A DNA stretch of 64,000 bases from Rhexocercosporidium sp. MPI-PUGE-AT-0058 (taxonomy: Eukaryota; Ascomycota; Leotiomycetes; Helotiales): the NCBI GenBank assembly GCA_020746875.1, contig JAGTJL010000001.1, forward strand, positions 1,364,001 through 1,428,000. The letters run 5' to 3'. The position numbers were made by a program, and so were the translations under genes. The notes under the pieces are model-generated. The model searched no databases and had not been told where the DNA came from. It saw only the letters and a list, made by a program, of their open reading frames with translations. How positions within the stretch are numbered: the first letter of the stretch is position 1; each line of letters begins with the position of its first letter. Shown piece by piece: positions 35,619 to 48,213 of this stretch.

Positions 35619-36527
35619 ATGTCATTCCGAGGAGCACCACGCGGTCGCGGCACAGGCGCAAATTTTGGAGGTGGATCTGGTAGAGGAGGTGGCGGATTTG
35701 GTGGTCGTGGAGGTGCGCAATTCGAGATATTCATTTCGCAAAGCAGGGACTGATATTTCTGCAGGACGAGGTGGATTCGGGCAACGAGACAATGGACCTC
35801 CAGACGCTGTACTTGGTAAGGAACGTATCATACGCCGAATGGAGAAATTGCTGACATGAGAACAGAAATTGGAGAATTCCAACATGCGTGTGAAGGGTGA
35901 GTACCTTTTCATGTTTGCTCCTTCACAGACAATACTCCGATTATTACGCATTGGCAATACTGATTCGAGATATTTGTACAGTGAGATGGTCTGCGAGTCT
36001 ACCAATACGAAAATCCCATACTTCAATGCGCCGATCTATCTGCAGAATAAGGTGAGCGCATTACTCGCCTACTGAGATTTTCAACCCCTCCTTTCACTTA
36101 TTATTCTTTCTGCGCACAGCTAACAGCCCCGTCGACGCAAATTGGTCGAGTCGAAGAAATACTAGGCCCTATCAATCACGTTTACTTCTCTGTGAAAGTG
36201 TCCGAAGGGATTCAAGCAGCTTCATTCAAATCCGGAGACAAATTCTACATCGGCGGCGACAAGCTTCTCCCATTAGAGAAATTCCTGCCTAAGCCCAAGC
36301 CACCACCAGGAGCAGCCAAGCCTAAGCGAGCAGGAGGAGCGAGAGGAGGCCGAGGTGGACCCATGCGAGGCGGTCGTGGAGGTGCGAGAGGTGCTCCAAG
36401 AGGCCGTGGTGGATTCAGCGCTGGTGGACGAGGTGGCCGAGGTGGATTCTCGAGAGGAGGTTCGGGAGGCTTCACACCTAGAGGTCGGGGCGGTGCCAGT
36501 CGTGGATTCTCTCGTGGACGCGGTTAA
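35619..36527 (+). CDS. GAR1: H/ACA snoRNP subunit Gar1
   Basis: Five exons (35619-35712, 35765-35815, 35866-35896, 35982-36051, 36120-36527) give 217 residues. The central Gar1 core is clear: [20 protein letters not shown], then [20 protein letters not shown], then [20 protein letters not shown]- and C-terminal RGG/GAR domains flank it, the typical eukaryotic layout. Gar1 joins Cbf5, Nop10 and Nhp2 in the nucleolar particles that pseudouridylate rRNA and in telomerase-type RNPs. Four introns in so small a gene, including a 31-base exon, are notable. I looked for snoRNA-like boxes in the introns and saw nothing convincing. Confidence 0.96.
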
Positions 36528-37288
36528 ATCGTTGGCTCTCTCTCTCTCTCACACACTATCTTACTTGTGTGGACAACTCGGCGTTACTGGTTCATGAGAG
36601 GGTGTACTTGCAAATGCTGCTTTGGGAATAACAAAAATCTATGGATCCAGTCTTCTGGATGTTTCTGTCTTCACTTGAGTCCTCGCTTTAAAGATGTCAT
36701 GCATCTCTGTCTTCATACATTGCACTAGCAGGTTTGGTGAACTCGGGTCGCTTTACTATGCGTTCATGGAAGCTTGATGTCCAACAATAGGGAATCAAGT
36801 GACTAGCTTCGATATCCACTGTCACAAGCCTACTGATAGTTCTCAGGTGGTGAACACTTAAAGCGCATATAGGTCACTAGAAACAAGCTCGTCAGGTAGC
36901 TCAATATGTGATGTCCCATAGTGGACCTCATTCTGGACATGGTATTCCTTTGGTACTTGGTCAATTTGCAAAGGCATAGTTCCCTGTTGGACTTACTTAT
37001 CGTAGATGAGGTAATTTTACTGCCAGAAAGTCCAGGGTGATGGATACAACACTTCAGAGACTTATAACAGAAGAGGTATTAGAGTGAAGGGTCAAGTAAG
37101 AGGATGAAGAGAAAATCAGAAAGAAAAATCTTTTTATTCATGCTTCACAAAAGCAGTAACTGAGAGGTATCATAGTAGTACGTAACGTCTCACACCATCC
37201 ACCCATTCATTCACATTCCACTCTGAAGAGCCCACGCATGCCCGTGTATCCTCAGCAAGCCCTCCAACCCTGCTATCACATTATCCAA
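36528..37288. other. intergenic between convergent genes
   Basis: 3' flanks of GAR1 (+) and CHO1 (-). A short TCTC repeat follows the GAR1 stop. No gene seen. Confidence 0.6.
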
Positions 37289-38177
37289 CTATGGCTTCGG
37301 GATGTGAATAGTCTTGCTAGTCATGCAGATACCGCTCAAGACGAACAATCCAACAACCGGGTGAAATTCAAAGATAGTTCCAGTAGCCCAAGTACCAAGA
37401 GGAATGTTGTCCAAAATCCAACCCTTGCTAATCCAGTAGGACATCAAGAAGGTAATGGAGAGCGATGTAGGGATCGGTGTTCCTTCGAAGTATTTGCTCT
37501 TTCCTGTAGCATCCTTAGGGACATTACCAACGGTAATGTTAAAGCGTGCGAGTCTAGTCAGACCGCAGAGGACGAAGAAAGTGAGGAGGAAGTGATCAGC
37601 TGGGGTGCGGAGTCCAACAGCGAATGCCGAGACAGCAGGGGCGATACCAAAAGAGATCTGAGAAATCTGTTAGTAAGAATACTAAGCAGTTAGGTGTTGA
37701 GGATGCTTCGTACCAGATCTGCCAGAGAGTCGAGCTCTTGTCCCATCAAGCTACTCTTCTTTCTCCATCTCGCAACCTTTCCATCCATAAAATCGAAGAA
37801 AAGACCAAGCGGCATAAGAAACATAGCAGCCCAGAGGTTTCCATGCGCAGAGGGAGAGCCGAGGCAGTATCGTAGAGAGGAGAAGATGGACATGACACCA
37901 CAGAAGCCTAGTCTTTCGATCAGCACCTCTTTGGCTTTTGCGTGAGGGGAATGTGGAAAGTAAATACCGTTCAACTCAGTGATTAAATCTGCCAAATGCA
38001 TAGCTTTGACGAGAGAGAAATGTCCCGTATCTTCGGATAGAAGCTTCTTCTGCTTGTCAATAGCTATAAACAGGTCAGCTTCGGGTTATGAGGGGTTTCA
38101 TTTCGTGGTTGAGGCTCACCAGCGGTTGAATCCTTCGCGACGCCATTCGAGACGCTGCTGCTTGTTCTTTTCGACAT
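37289..38177 (-). CDS. CHO1: CDP-diacylglycerol-serine O-phosphatidyltransferase
   Basis: Four exons (38177-38120, 38063-37968, 37907-37714, 37657-37289) give 238 residues. The CDP-alcohol phosphatidyltransferase signature DG-x2-AR-x8-G-x3-D-x3-D is complete ([19 protein letters not shown]...D). Several hydrophobic segments follow, as expected for an ER membrane enzyme making phosphatidylserine from CDP-diacylglycerol and serine. The 60-base second intron (37908-37967) is a multiple of three without an in-frame stop. I call it an intron because removal gives [20 protein letters not shown], the conserved family sequence, and its ends are GTATTT and AGACTAG. The protein is slightly shorter than yeast Cho1. 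Confidence 0.94.
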
Positions 38178-38959
38178 TCTAACGGAGTACTAGAAAGGTT
38201 TGCGGTAATTATTCTGCAAAACCGGTCTTGCAGGTTGTTGTAGGTATTGAAGAGAGAAAGCTGCTGTTGAGGTTGTCAGTGAAGGCAAAGTAAATAGCCC
38301 GCCGCCAACACCTTGATTTTTGCTGCATGTGGTCCTTCCGAACACAGACGTCATGCGCCGCGCCTCAGGCCGAATGTGGGAAACTGATCAAAGTACCGGC
38401 AGCATGCACGGTTTCGATAATAGCAACCTATTAATCGCGTGCATATTTTTCTTGATCATGTTCTGAAAGCTGGGTCTCAAGACACAGACCTAGCTAGATA
38501 TGTCCATATACTAATTACTATTTTGTAGTTCAAAGTGGGCAATTACCCCGTCTCCGCTTTCGTCCGGAATCACAATTATCAAAGGGAAGGTGTCTTTCAT
38601 AAATCTACATGAGCTTGATTGTTTAGTGCCAACTGCTTTGTAGAAGAAACCGAGCTTAACCAGCTCTATATGTACCTCGCGAGCGTTCCCTCAAAACGCC
38701 TATTCACAAGTATTCACAAGTCCCCATGAATGTATTCCTGCTGCACTTCATTACGTCCTGGGGCGAGCAGCATCGCCATCAAGCATGGCTCTAAACCTCA
38801 AATTATACAATAAATTATTCATATCTCGTGATCCCCAATCCATCGGCCGTTTCATGCAGTTGCGAGGTATCAAGGTGCCTAAAGTCACTGAATCTGATCC
38901 TGAAAGCAAACCCAATCCGGAAAATCGTAATGAGGGGACACTAGAGTCAACAGGGCAGA
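38178..38959. other. intergenic
   Basis: Promoter side of CHO1 and 3' flank of the metallopeptidase gene (both minus strand). No other feature recognised. Confidence 0.6.
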
Positions 38960-41636
38960 TCAACGGGATATCAGGATTCCAAAGCCGTCAACCCAATCAG
39001 CGCAAGATCCGTAAACTCCGACCAAAGTGTAGCCTCTCGGTGGCATCAGAGTATGTCTGTAGCTAGATTTAGCAATGTCCACATACACCAAGGTCACCAC
39101 TCACCCAGAACCGCCATCTGCGTTTCCATAGACTACTGATTTCCTGCCCAAACTTGTCATGATAGACAGGCCATCAATCCAGAAGCCACTTCTCAAATAG
39201 AAGCCAGTGATGTACTCGCCCTTTCGCGTATCTGTAGAAGTCAGTAAAGTTCGAAATGAGAAATGGCGTACATACCCAGGTTAAATTCACTACACGATCC
39301 TCCTCGCTTGCCGAATAGCTGGGACGTAGAGTCCTCGTAGCAAAACTCCACTCCATCCAAGGCGAAGCCATGGTAAAATTTGACTTGTGTCAGTAACGTT
39401 GACTGGTGTACCGCACTATGCAGGATGACTTGATCCGGTTGCGAGCCATTCATTTGCGACAAGCCCAGTTTGCTGCTTCTGAAAGCCAGCTGCCCGTTCG
39501 GTAGCTTCACTCTCGAAGCCTTTGATGCCAACAAGCTGAAGTCCTCGATCTCGTGGCTTCCACCTGCAACAGACTTAATGCTCAATTTCAGCTTGGCTTT
39601 TCTCCGGTCCTCAGGTAAACGAGCCCTCAATTCGTGTTCTGTCAGCTCCTTCTGTCTCTGGAGGACAGAATTCGGTCCGTCGATAATTTCTTGCCAGTGG
39701 TGGCACAAATCCTCGCCGTCCAAGTACATCTCGATATAAGCAATTCCTGATGGTGCAGTAACTAAGACAATACCGTTATCAACGGGCCAGGCCTGAATGG
39801 AATCATCGCTGTGTCGCGGCGGGTCTCCAGGCATCACGAACGCAGGGTGTGCACGGAAGCGTAGTAGATCGAGGCGATGCCAGGTACACTCCTGCTCTGC
39901 CAAAACCAAACCACCTTTAGACTTCGTTCGCGTTGAATAACACTCCCGAGTGATAAAGGACCTATTGAATGTAACGTAATCCCGCAGCATAACGCCAGAG
40001 GTCTGGTGAGGACAGCCAAACAGGTGCCCAGTTTCATGCAAGTGAGCGCCAATGCCAATATTCGCCGCCTCCCAGCTGCTTCCGGACTTGGCATCAAATT
40101 AGGAGAAGAAATATTTGGTACGGAGGACAAGACATACCTCATTGCAATCATTTGCAACAAAATTAGTATCTGTGGGAGTACAGTCCGAGAACGCAGGTAC
40201 AACTTCCTCGATATGGCTAGGATAACTCTGAAGTGCCTGGGATCCAAACACCGCAAGTTGAATCTCACCAGAGCCACCTCCGAGCGCCGCGTGCCCAGTG
40301 ATCATATTCTGTGTCTTGTCCCAATGGGCGTCTAAGAGCAGCACAGACACGTACTGTTTCTGGCCTGGCAGTGGGTTAAAGTAGCCCTTCACAGCGTCCA
40401 AAGCAATGCTGAACAGGTCTCCGCTGTGTTTGGCGTTCGGGTTTTGTTGAGCAAGATCAAGGTCACGAAGTTCCGCCACTGTTTTCGAACACCTAACGAC
40501 ATGGATTTTGGCTTCGGAGCGCATGACTCCAGCAGCTTCGTCTCTATAACTCGCGGTTCCATTCGCCCACTCCTCCTCAAATCGGAAAACACGTCGCCCC
40601 ATTTTGTTTCGATGCATCTGCTCAGCCTAAACCAATCGGTAAACGAGTGCGCGTCCCAATTGGAACCTGTATGCTACTTACGGTGAAAGCTTGCCAGAGA
40701 TATGCTGACATTCGGAACTTCTTGATGGCTGTTTCAAGACTATTGTCCTCCCTTTCAATTCTGGCTGGAACAGCATCGAACTTTCCTGGTGAATCCTTGG
40801 CCATGAGTATGACAAGCTGTAGTGGTGGAGACGCAAGTGGAGGGATCATGTGTATAGTGAGGTGCGAGGAGTGGATCGGGTTTCCCAGATTGTTATTTGC
40901 AAGCCTGGGTGAGGTGAAGTTGAAGATCAGCTTGTTTGGTCCTGCGCTTTGGAGTTAGCATTGCCTCATGACGTTGCATGCGGGTCGTGGACAGTATCAT
41001 AATAGTTTCTTTCCTCGGACAACAAGTAGTTTGGACCATTTACTCACCAGGAAGTAAATAAACGAGCGCCTTGAAGTGCGATTCACACACTGGCCAATCT
41101 GTAGTAGGGAAACCATCGTCAACTCTTTTGACTGTAATACACCCCTCCCAAGCCTGAAGTGCTGGATCTGCAATGGTTCCGTATACCGAGATAACTTTTT
41201 GATGCACCTGTTCATCGTCAGCCACTTTCATGGTTCTCTCAGCAGGATCACGTACCCATGAATTATCCACGACATTGAGGATCTTTGGAGCATATGGCGA
41301 GGATGGCAGAGAGGAGTTCTGCGCCGGCGATCCCAAGCCAGACATGCCCGAAACGCTTCCTGCCGTACTGTATCTTTTGGATGAAGAGGTCGATATGGTT
41401 GGGCGCGAAGGGAGGGGTGGCGGCATGTTGCCCAAGCCCTGCAGATTTGAAGCAGAGTTCGAATTCGTGAGGGGCGGAGTTGTGCTTATTCCATCATGTC
41501 CACCAGCAGAATTCAAAGTTGAAGTAGAGGGAGTCGAGCCATTGGTCTCGTTGCTTGAAGATTCATCCGTCGACTTGTCCGTTCGGAAGCTGGCCTTCGA
41601 GCGGCGCCGGAGGTCTCTCAAAAACGAGGGTGCCAT
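38960..41636 (-). CDS. zinc metallopeptidase with jacalin-like C-terminal domain
   Basis: Six exons (41636-41048, 40941-40682, 40626-40138, 40086-39276, 39231-39105, 39056-38960) give 790 residues. After a Ser/Pro/Asn-rich N-terminus of about 110 residues comes a conserved region, then the metzincin-like zinc site HETGHLFGCPH (463-473; HExxHxxGxxH). The last about 150 residues (DQVILHSAVHQS ... GYTLVGVYGSCADWVDGFGI) look like a jacalin-type lectin fold with its repeated Gly-rich strands. This architecture matches the fungal family typified by the putative zinc metalloproteinase C607.06c of fission yeast. The substrate is unknown, and no signal peptide is visible at the N-terminus, so it is probably intracellular. 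The 48-base penultimate intron leaves GG, completed by A in the last exon. Confidence 0.88.
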
Positions 41637-44600
41637 GATTGATCTATCTGCATTGGATTGATTGATTAATTAGCTATGCTCCTTGGAAGTCTTTAGACGA
41701 CAGTTCAATTGGCATCGAAGGGTCAAAGGGGCTCATACCAAACGAGTGTGATTTGCAAAAGCTCTTCGCGGCGAGGGTGGTGGTGGGGTGGGTGTACTAC
41801 GACTGTATTGTACGGTCCAAAGTACGAAGAAGGTACAATCCAGGTTCCAGGTAGGTTGGTAGGGAGGGAAGCGCAAGCAAGAAGGTCCGAAGGTCAAGCA
41901 AGTAGCTTATGACCTGCAAGAATGCAATAAGAAGAAGAAGAAGAAGAATAATAATGATAATAATAATACCTTGCCTTTGCCTTGCCCTCAGTAGCCGGGC
42001 CGGGCTGGGCTGGCACGGTACTGTACTGTTCGTACTGTACCAGTCCAGTCTTTTAGGCGATGACGGACTGCGTTCCTTGATTTCGAAGTCGATAAGAAAA
42101 TAAGATGGGAATTGTGGAGGGGCAAGGGTGCAGGGGAGATTGCGAGGCACAGCAGTGCGTAAGTGTGCCAGTCAGTGCCCGCCCACCTGTGTATGCAGCA
42201 AGCAACTTGGCACAGGATGCCAGGAAGAAATGTGGTGCAAGCAATGCAGTGCAGTGCTACTAGGACCTTTACCGTTGCAATATAGTAGAAGCAAACGAGA
42301 AAGAGAAGTAAGTGCAGAGATGGTGATGGAGATGGAGGTTGAAGAAAGCGAGGCGAAGAAGCTGCCCTCTAAGCGCAAGAAAGAGGAGCTACCACCACAA
42401 CCACCACTACTACCACTACTGTATTGTTGGCCAGCAGGATAGCTGCATCACTCGCAGCACGCAAGTACAGTAGGTAGGTACAGTAGGAAGCAAAGCAAGT
42501 TGTTGATAGTGCGTGTTGCGTGTACCGTGGTTGAGAGGGAGAGCGAAAGAGCGAGTCGAGACGATGAAAGTCAAAGAAAGTCCAGGCAGGCGTTTGCTTG
42601 TTGGTCCGTCTGGCAGTCAGTAGACCAGCTTGGGACAAGTTCCAGGCTTCGTCAGGGTTTGAGACTTGACGAGCATTAATTCAGGCCCTGTGGTGCTTGC
42701 TTATCGTAGCCGCTACTGTACTACAGTACTGTACCAGAACATCGACTGTCGAATCAGGACCAACCAAAGCAGGCCGCGTTGTTTAACGTTGAGAGATATC
42801 TTACCGGGCGAACTGGCAAGGGTTGACTTGTTAGCCAACCAGAAGTTGCACTGTCCGAGGAAGAGCATGGATGAGGAGGATACATACCTGTCGCCAGACT
42901 CGTTGACTTTGAAGGCTTGAATCAACGACCATCTGCAAAGCCAGCTTTCAACTCAGTAGATTCCTTATGTCGTAAGATATGCGAGGAACTATCGGACGTC
43001 AAGTGTCATGAAAGTCAGAGGAAGAGGTTGGTAATTGCATATGCATTTGAATTTGGAGCTTCAAACACGTATGGACGCGTCCCAGACTCCCAGATACCTC
43101 TCTCGTCCCAGAACATGATGAAATTTTACGCATGAGCTGGGGCTTTTTGTTATACAAGTGGTCTCTCTTTTGTGTCTGTTACTCTAGTGTGCCGAGAAGG
43201 GAAAAAGTGCGTTTTATTTTGCAAACACTTGATGCAGACCACCTGAGACTCGGTAACCGTTCTGATAAACTCTGAGAAGAAGTCTTTGTTCTTCGTTCAA
43301 TCCTCCCGGTGTTTGAAACTGTCGACTTCTCGAGGTGTTTAGAGTCCTTTAATTACTCAATGATGGCGATGGATGACCATTACCCGACGTGTGCGAAATT
43401 CGTCTATGGCGAAGCGAACGAAGACTAACATTCGCTCTCTTCCGCCTCCTCCTAGCCTTAGATCAGAGCCTAGTAAAAGTCTCCGAATGCATCTAGGACA
43501 TTTATTTTGGTGAGAAGTTTAGACAGGGCCAACCCGAGACGATTCCTGGAGTGAATTGTCTTGTATACCAACTCACTTCGCTGGACACGGATCTAAGCCG
43601 CCTCGACCGGGTGGAGTTGCGTTGCCCTTATCAAACATTACTTACTCGGAAGCTAGAGTGTTTCTGCAGCGGTTTTATCGCATAAGGCGAACGTCCCTTG
43701 ACAAGGCAAAAACAAGGTAAGTCAATTCAGAAGGATCAGAAGAAGAGACTGGGAAGGAGCAAGTGCGCTATGCAGCAATTGACGAGCTAACTCAGAGGCA
43801 CCTTGATCAGTCTGCACCTAATGATACAAACGGTGTCTGTGTGAGTATGCGGGAAATGCTTCTCGAGCAACAGAGGGGCACATTCCAGTTAACGCAGTGC
43901 AAACTTCCATTGCCAGCAATTTTAGTCCCCCAGGCCCTCATCATACAAACAGAAGGATACACGAGCTTGACAACAATTGGCGAAATTGTCAGCATCCAAC
44001 TTTGCTTCCTTTGTGCGGAGAAAGTTGCTATAATCGAAGCTCCCAGTACGCAAAATGAGTGGGTTCTTACCCAATCTGTATATCGAAAGCTAGAATAGTA
44101 GGTGCTGGGTGCTGTAAGAATTGGTATCAAATAGCCGAAGCCCTCAAGTTCGGTTGACAGCAGTCAGGCGACATCTAAGCCAAGCACTGAAGGCTTTCCT
44201 TTGTGGGAGAGAGAAACACAAGAAATTGTTAGATGTTTCTTAGCAATCACTGAATGAACACATTCTTTGTATTACGGTGGGTGACGGCATCGAAGGTCAG
44301 GGTCTAAGTTTACTGCTCCAGAGTGAATAGTGCGTCCCAAAAAGATAGATTGGTCCAACATTTACGCTTCCTCTGTAATTTTTTCCTTCCTAGTACAAAA
44401 AAATCCCAATGCAGAGAAACATACCTCTAATATTCCCCGTACTGAAGGTGAATCTTCGTTCTACTTAGGCGTTTCTCGCCTCCTGTTGCTGCACTGCCGC
44501 CTCCTGGGAATTTTCACTTCTACTCCCCAAGTTAGCACTCGAGTTCAGCGCCTTACTGCTCAGAATAAGCTCGAATACTCGCGGAACAAGAGCCTCCAAC

Positions 44601-46372
44601 GGTATCTATCAAGACTGGGTACTCGATCGGGAGCTTTAGACAAGGGTAAATAACGAAACTTCTGTTAAGCGAGGACACCTGTCGATATCATTTGGAAAAC
44701 CTACACATTACTTCAGATATTTAAATCTGAGAATTTGCGGTACCTCTCTGGTTTTATCCTGGTCTCTGCAGTCATTTCGAGCGAAGGCTGGACCGGGGTG
44801 TAGAAGTGTCAGTAGATTCCCAAGCTGTTGTCAGACGAGCCAGACCAACTTGGTGCCGTCGGTTCCAATTGAGTTCACGCGACAGGTCCTTTCTACCGTA
44901 TTTGACTCTCTCCGATTGGGATTAATGAAATTTGATCCTGTAAGCCACACGTACTCGAGCTACTAGCCTACTGAGATGTTTCCGAGGTAACTAGTAGTCG
45001 CCTCTCCCTGTAGAGGTCGGTGTCACAACGTTGTTCCGAAAGTGAGGAACCATGCACGTCCTTTGACTTAGATTCGGCGACTGAAGGCATAATTCCCGGA
45101 GCACCATCTTACTCTAGATTATATGGATAGGTCGGTTGTTCTTTCGATGTGCTGTGAGCGCCAAAGTCACTTGGGGAAATTCCTCAAAATTATCCTGGAG
45201 GCAAAGTGAGTGTCTAGCAAGAAGCACCAAGATCTGTTCTCGTCGATACGACTTATTGACATGATCTTGGCATCTTATATCAGCATCTCGCAATTGGCAA
45301 ATGATCATAGCTCCCTAGCATGTGTCTATGATGAGAGAAGGCACTAATTTACTAATCGAAATCGTGGTCGTGGCCTAGGGTGTAGTCAGATTAAGACTCG
45401 CTATGATATTCTCCAGTAACACGCAATGATAAAAGAAATAGCCCTCGGAGAAGCCGTACAATTGAGGTCGAACAAGTGTCCATCTGACCGGACACTAAAT
45501 CACTATTTTGGTCGTCTTGTTCGGATTGGTTTGCGCCACTACATGAAGACAGTTGCGCAAGATCTCGACGTCCGAGCGAGCGGAGTGTGGCTTTTTCCCT
45601 GCAGGATGAGGGGTTGACGAGTGCGAGCCAAACAACAACAACAGACGCAACCGATGCCTACCATACTGTACCATTTGCCTCGACTGGAATCCTTGGACAT
45701 TTAGATCTTATCCCCTCAAAATGCTTAGTCTGCTCCGACGTAACCACTCAGCAGCACTGTACAGTATTGACTGTTTTTCGATCACCGACCCCGACGGCTC
45801 TCCTGTCAGCCCGCGTTACCGCCTTCGCCGCCATCTGAGAAGTAATTGTAGGCTAAGGCTCTGGAATGCCCGGACAGGACGCAGTAAATGGATCGTTTGT
45901 TTCGAAATGAATAAGCAGCAGGTCACAGTCGTTGTCGCGGCTGCCCTGCTCCAGTCCTGCCTGTCCTGTCGTTCTCTTACAGTCGTTCTCCTGATTATTC
46001 TCTCGTTTCTGCCTCGTACTAATGACGTCCGACTGTGAAGAGCGGGTCAATTTCGACCCGTTCATACTTGGTAAACGGCCTGTCTGCATAATCTATACCC
46101 ATAACAGAAGTCTCCGGAGCACCCCAGTGCAACCATTTCCGCCTCCTCGTGCCAGACGGAGATCTTCACCGGCCGGCTTGGCTTGGCCGGTCGAGACGGT
46201 CGAAATCCATGCTAAGTACAAAGGCGGGGACGCAGCCACAACTTCTACAAAAGTTACTGTACTTTATTTCGACTTCATTTCGTCTGATATTGGCTTTTTC
46301 ACTTCAAACATCAAACTCTCTTATATTTCCTCCTTAGTGCCCATTCGGTCTGGCTGTAGACTATCCAAGGCA
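41637..46372. other. 4.7-kb gene-poor stretch
   Basis: This is the leader/promoter side of the metallopeptidase (-) and of the P450 gene (+). The first kilobase carries many GTACAGTA/TACTGTAC motifs (about 41801, 42018-42045, 42418, 42466-42486, 42711-42735) and a trinucleotide repeat. The middle (43-45.4 kb) contains only short frames with no recognised similarity. A frame open upstream of the P450 ATG begins at an ATG at 46022. Confidence 0.45.
41929..41968 (+). repeat. (GAA)n(TAA)n microsatellite
   Basis: A GAA-triplet run passes into ATA/TAA triplets. Confidence 0.9.
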
Positions 46373-48213
46373 ATGCAGCTTCCACTTGCCACAACTGCCA
46401 TTCTAGTAGTTGCATCATATGTCATCTATGTCGTCCTCAATGGTTTCCTCACATCACGCCGTAATGCAAGCAAAGCCCGAGAACTTAAGTGTGTAGAGCC
46501 CCCGTTTCAGAAGAACAGATATCCTCTAGGCATCGACAATATTATGAGAGCTCTGGCTGCCGACAAGGCGAAACGATTTCCCGTTGACATAATACAACGT
46601 ACTGTGGACGTCGGAGCCATCACTTACAGGTATTCCGTGTTGGGGAACAACAACATCTTCACTGCAGACGAGAAGAACATCCAAGCTATTCTAGCAACTC
46701 AATTCAGCGATTTTGATCTTGGTCCAAACAGAAGAGGGACCTTCTGGCCGTTACTGGGAAATGGAATATTTACACAAGACGGTGCCGGCTGTAAGTCATG
46801 ACCCGATTCTTCTTCATTGTTGATCCATGCACGAGACTCGTCGCCACTTATTATCTGATAACTTCATTGGAGCATGTCACATTGCTCGCCTAGGACTACT
46901 TTGATAGCTGACCGTCACTAGGGGAGCATTCTAGAGCGATGATGCGTCCCCAGTTCGCGCGAGAGCAAATTTCGGATCTGGAAATGACCGAAAGGCATGT
47001 GCAAAACATGATGAGAGTCCTTGACCTCGCGTTGCATGCCAATAGATGGACGGACTGTGTTGATCTGCAGGTTCTCTTCTTTCGTCTCACACTGGATTCG
47101 GCTACGGAATTCCTCTTTGGTGAATCTGTTGACTCTCAGGTACGACTCCGACCGGGTTACCAAGATGGAAACGAAAAATCATCTGGTGTCTCGTCGGGAG
47201 ACTTCGCAGCAGCTTTTGACAAAGGCCAGATGGCTTTAGCTACTCGTGGCCGCTTTGGAGACAAGTTCTATCTGTGTAATCCAAAGGGCTTCAAGGAAGA
47301 TTGTGACGTTTGCCACAAGTTCATCGATCACTTCGTCCGCTTGGCACTCTCAAAAGACCTCCGCGAAAAGGAACTGGAGTCCGGATCGAAGGAGAAGTAC
47401 GTGTTTCTGGAAGCTCTGGCGACCCAGACTCAGGACCCAGTTGAATTACGCTCTCAACTTTTGAATATCCTCCTCGCAGGCCGAGACACGACAGCATCTC
47501 TTCTCGGATGGCTGTTTCTCAGTCTCGCCCGCGACCAAGCACGGTACACAAAACTCAGAAACATAATCATCGAAGAATTCGGAACATACGACAACCCTAA
47601 AGACATTACTTTCGCGAGAATGAAGGGATGCCAGTACCTGCAGCATTGCAACAACGAAGCACTTCGTCTCTACCCTGTCGTTCCTATCAACAGCAGATTC
47701 GCCAACAAAGATACGACGATTCCGAGAGGAGGTGGCAAGGACGGAACGTCCAGGATCTTTATTCCCAAGGGATCATCGGTCGACTATTCTGTGCACGCGA
47801 TGCATCATAGGAAAGACTTGTGGGGTGAGGATGTGGAGGAGTTTAAGCCAGAAAGATGGGAAAACAGGAGGCCTGGTTGGGATTTTCTACCAGTAAGTGA
47901 ATCAATTGGCACCAAAACGCTCCTTGGTATTTGAGACCATGGTGCTCTCGGAATCATGTCAAGATCCATCTTATCAGCTTCCACTTCGCTTTGCCTCAGC
48001 TACAGACAACTAACATGTAAACAGTTCAACGGAGGTCCTCGTATCTGCATTGGACAACAGTTTGCCTTGACGGAAAGCTCTTACGTGACGGTGCGCCTTC
48101 TACAACGATTTGACAAACTCGAGAACATGGAGAGGGATCCAATTATCAGACACAACCTATCCCTTACAAATTGTAGTGCGAATGGTGTCAAAGTTCGAGT
48201 ACATGCAGTCTGA
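46373..48213 (+). CDS. cytochrome P450, CYP52-like
   Basis: Three exons (46373-46790, 46922-47892, 48025-48213) give 525 residues. An N-terminal hydrophobic segment (about 3-25) anchors it in the ER. The I-helix AGRDTT (325-330), the K-helix EALR (385-388), a PERW motif (FKPERWE) and the heme loop [10 protein letters not shown] with Cys471 are all intact. The heme-loop sequence and [20 protein letters not shown] resemble CYP52-clan enzymes, which omega-hydroxylate alkanes and fatty acids. The actual substrate cannot be told. Introns of 131 and 132 bases are longer than its neighbours'. An in-frame ATG at 46022 would add 117 residues. I chose 46373 because it places the membrane anchor at the N-terminus. 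Confidence 0.93.

Noticed and set aside
40682..41048. Apparent frameshift in the metallopeptidase after exon 1
   Set aside because: Re-reading the sequence at 40920/40921 restores a continuous frame (LIFNFTSPRL) with the intron at 40942-41047.
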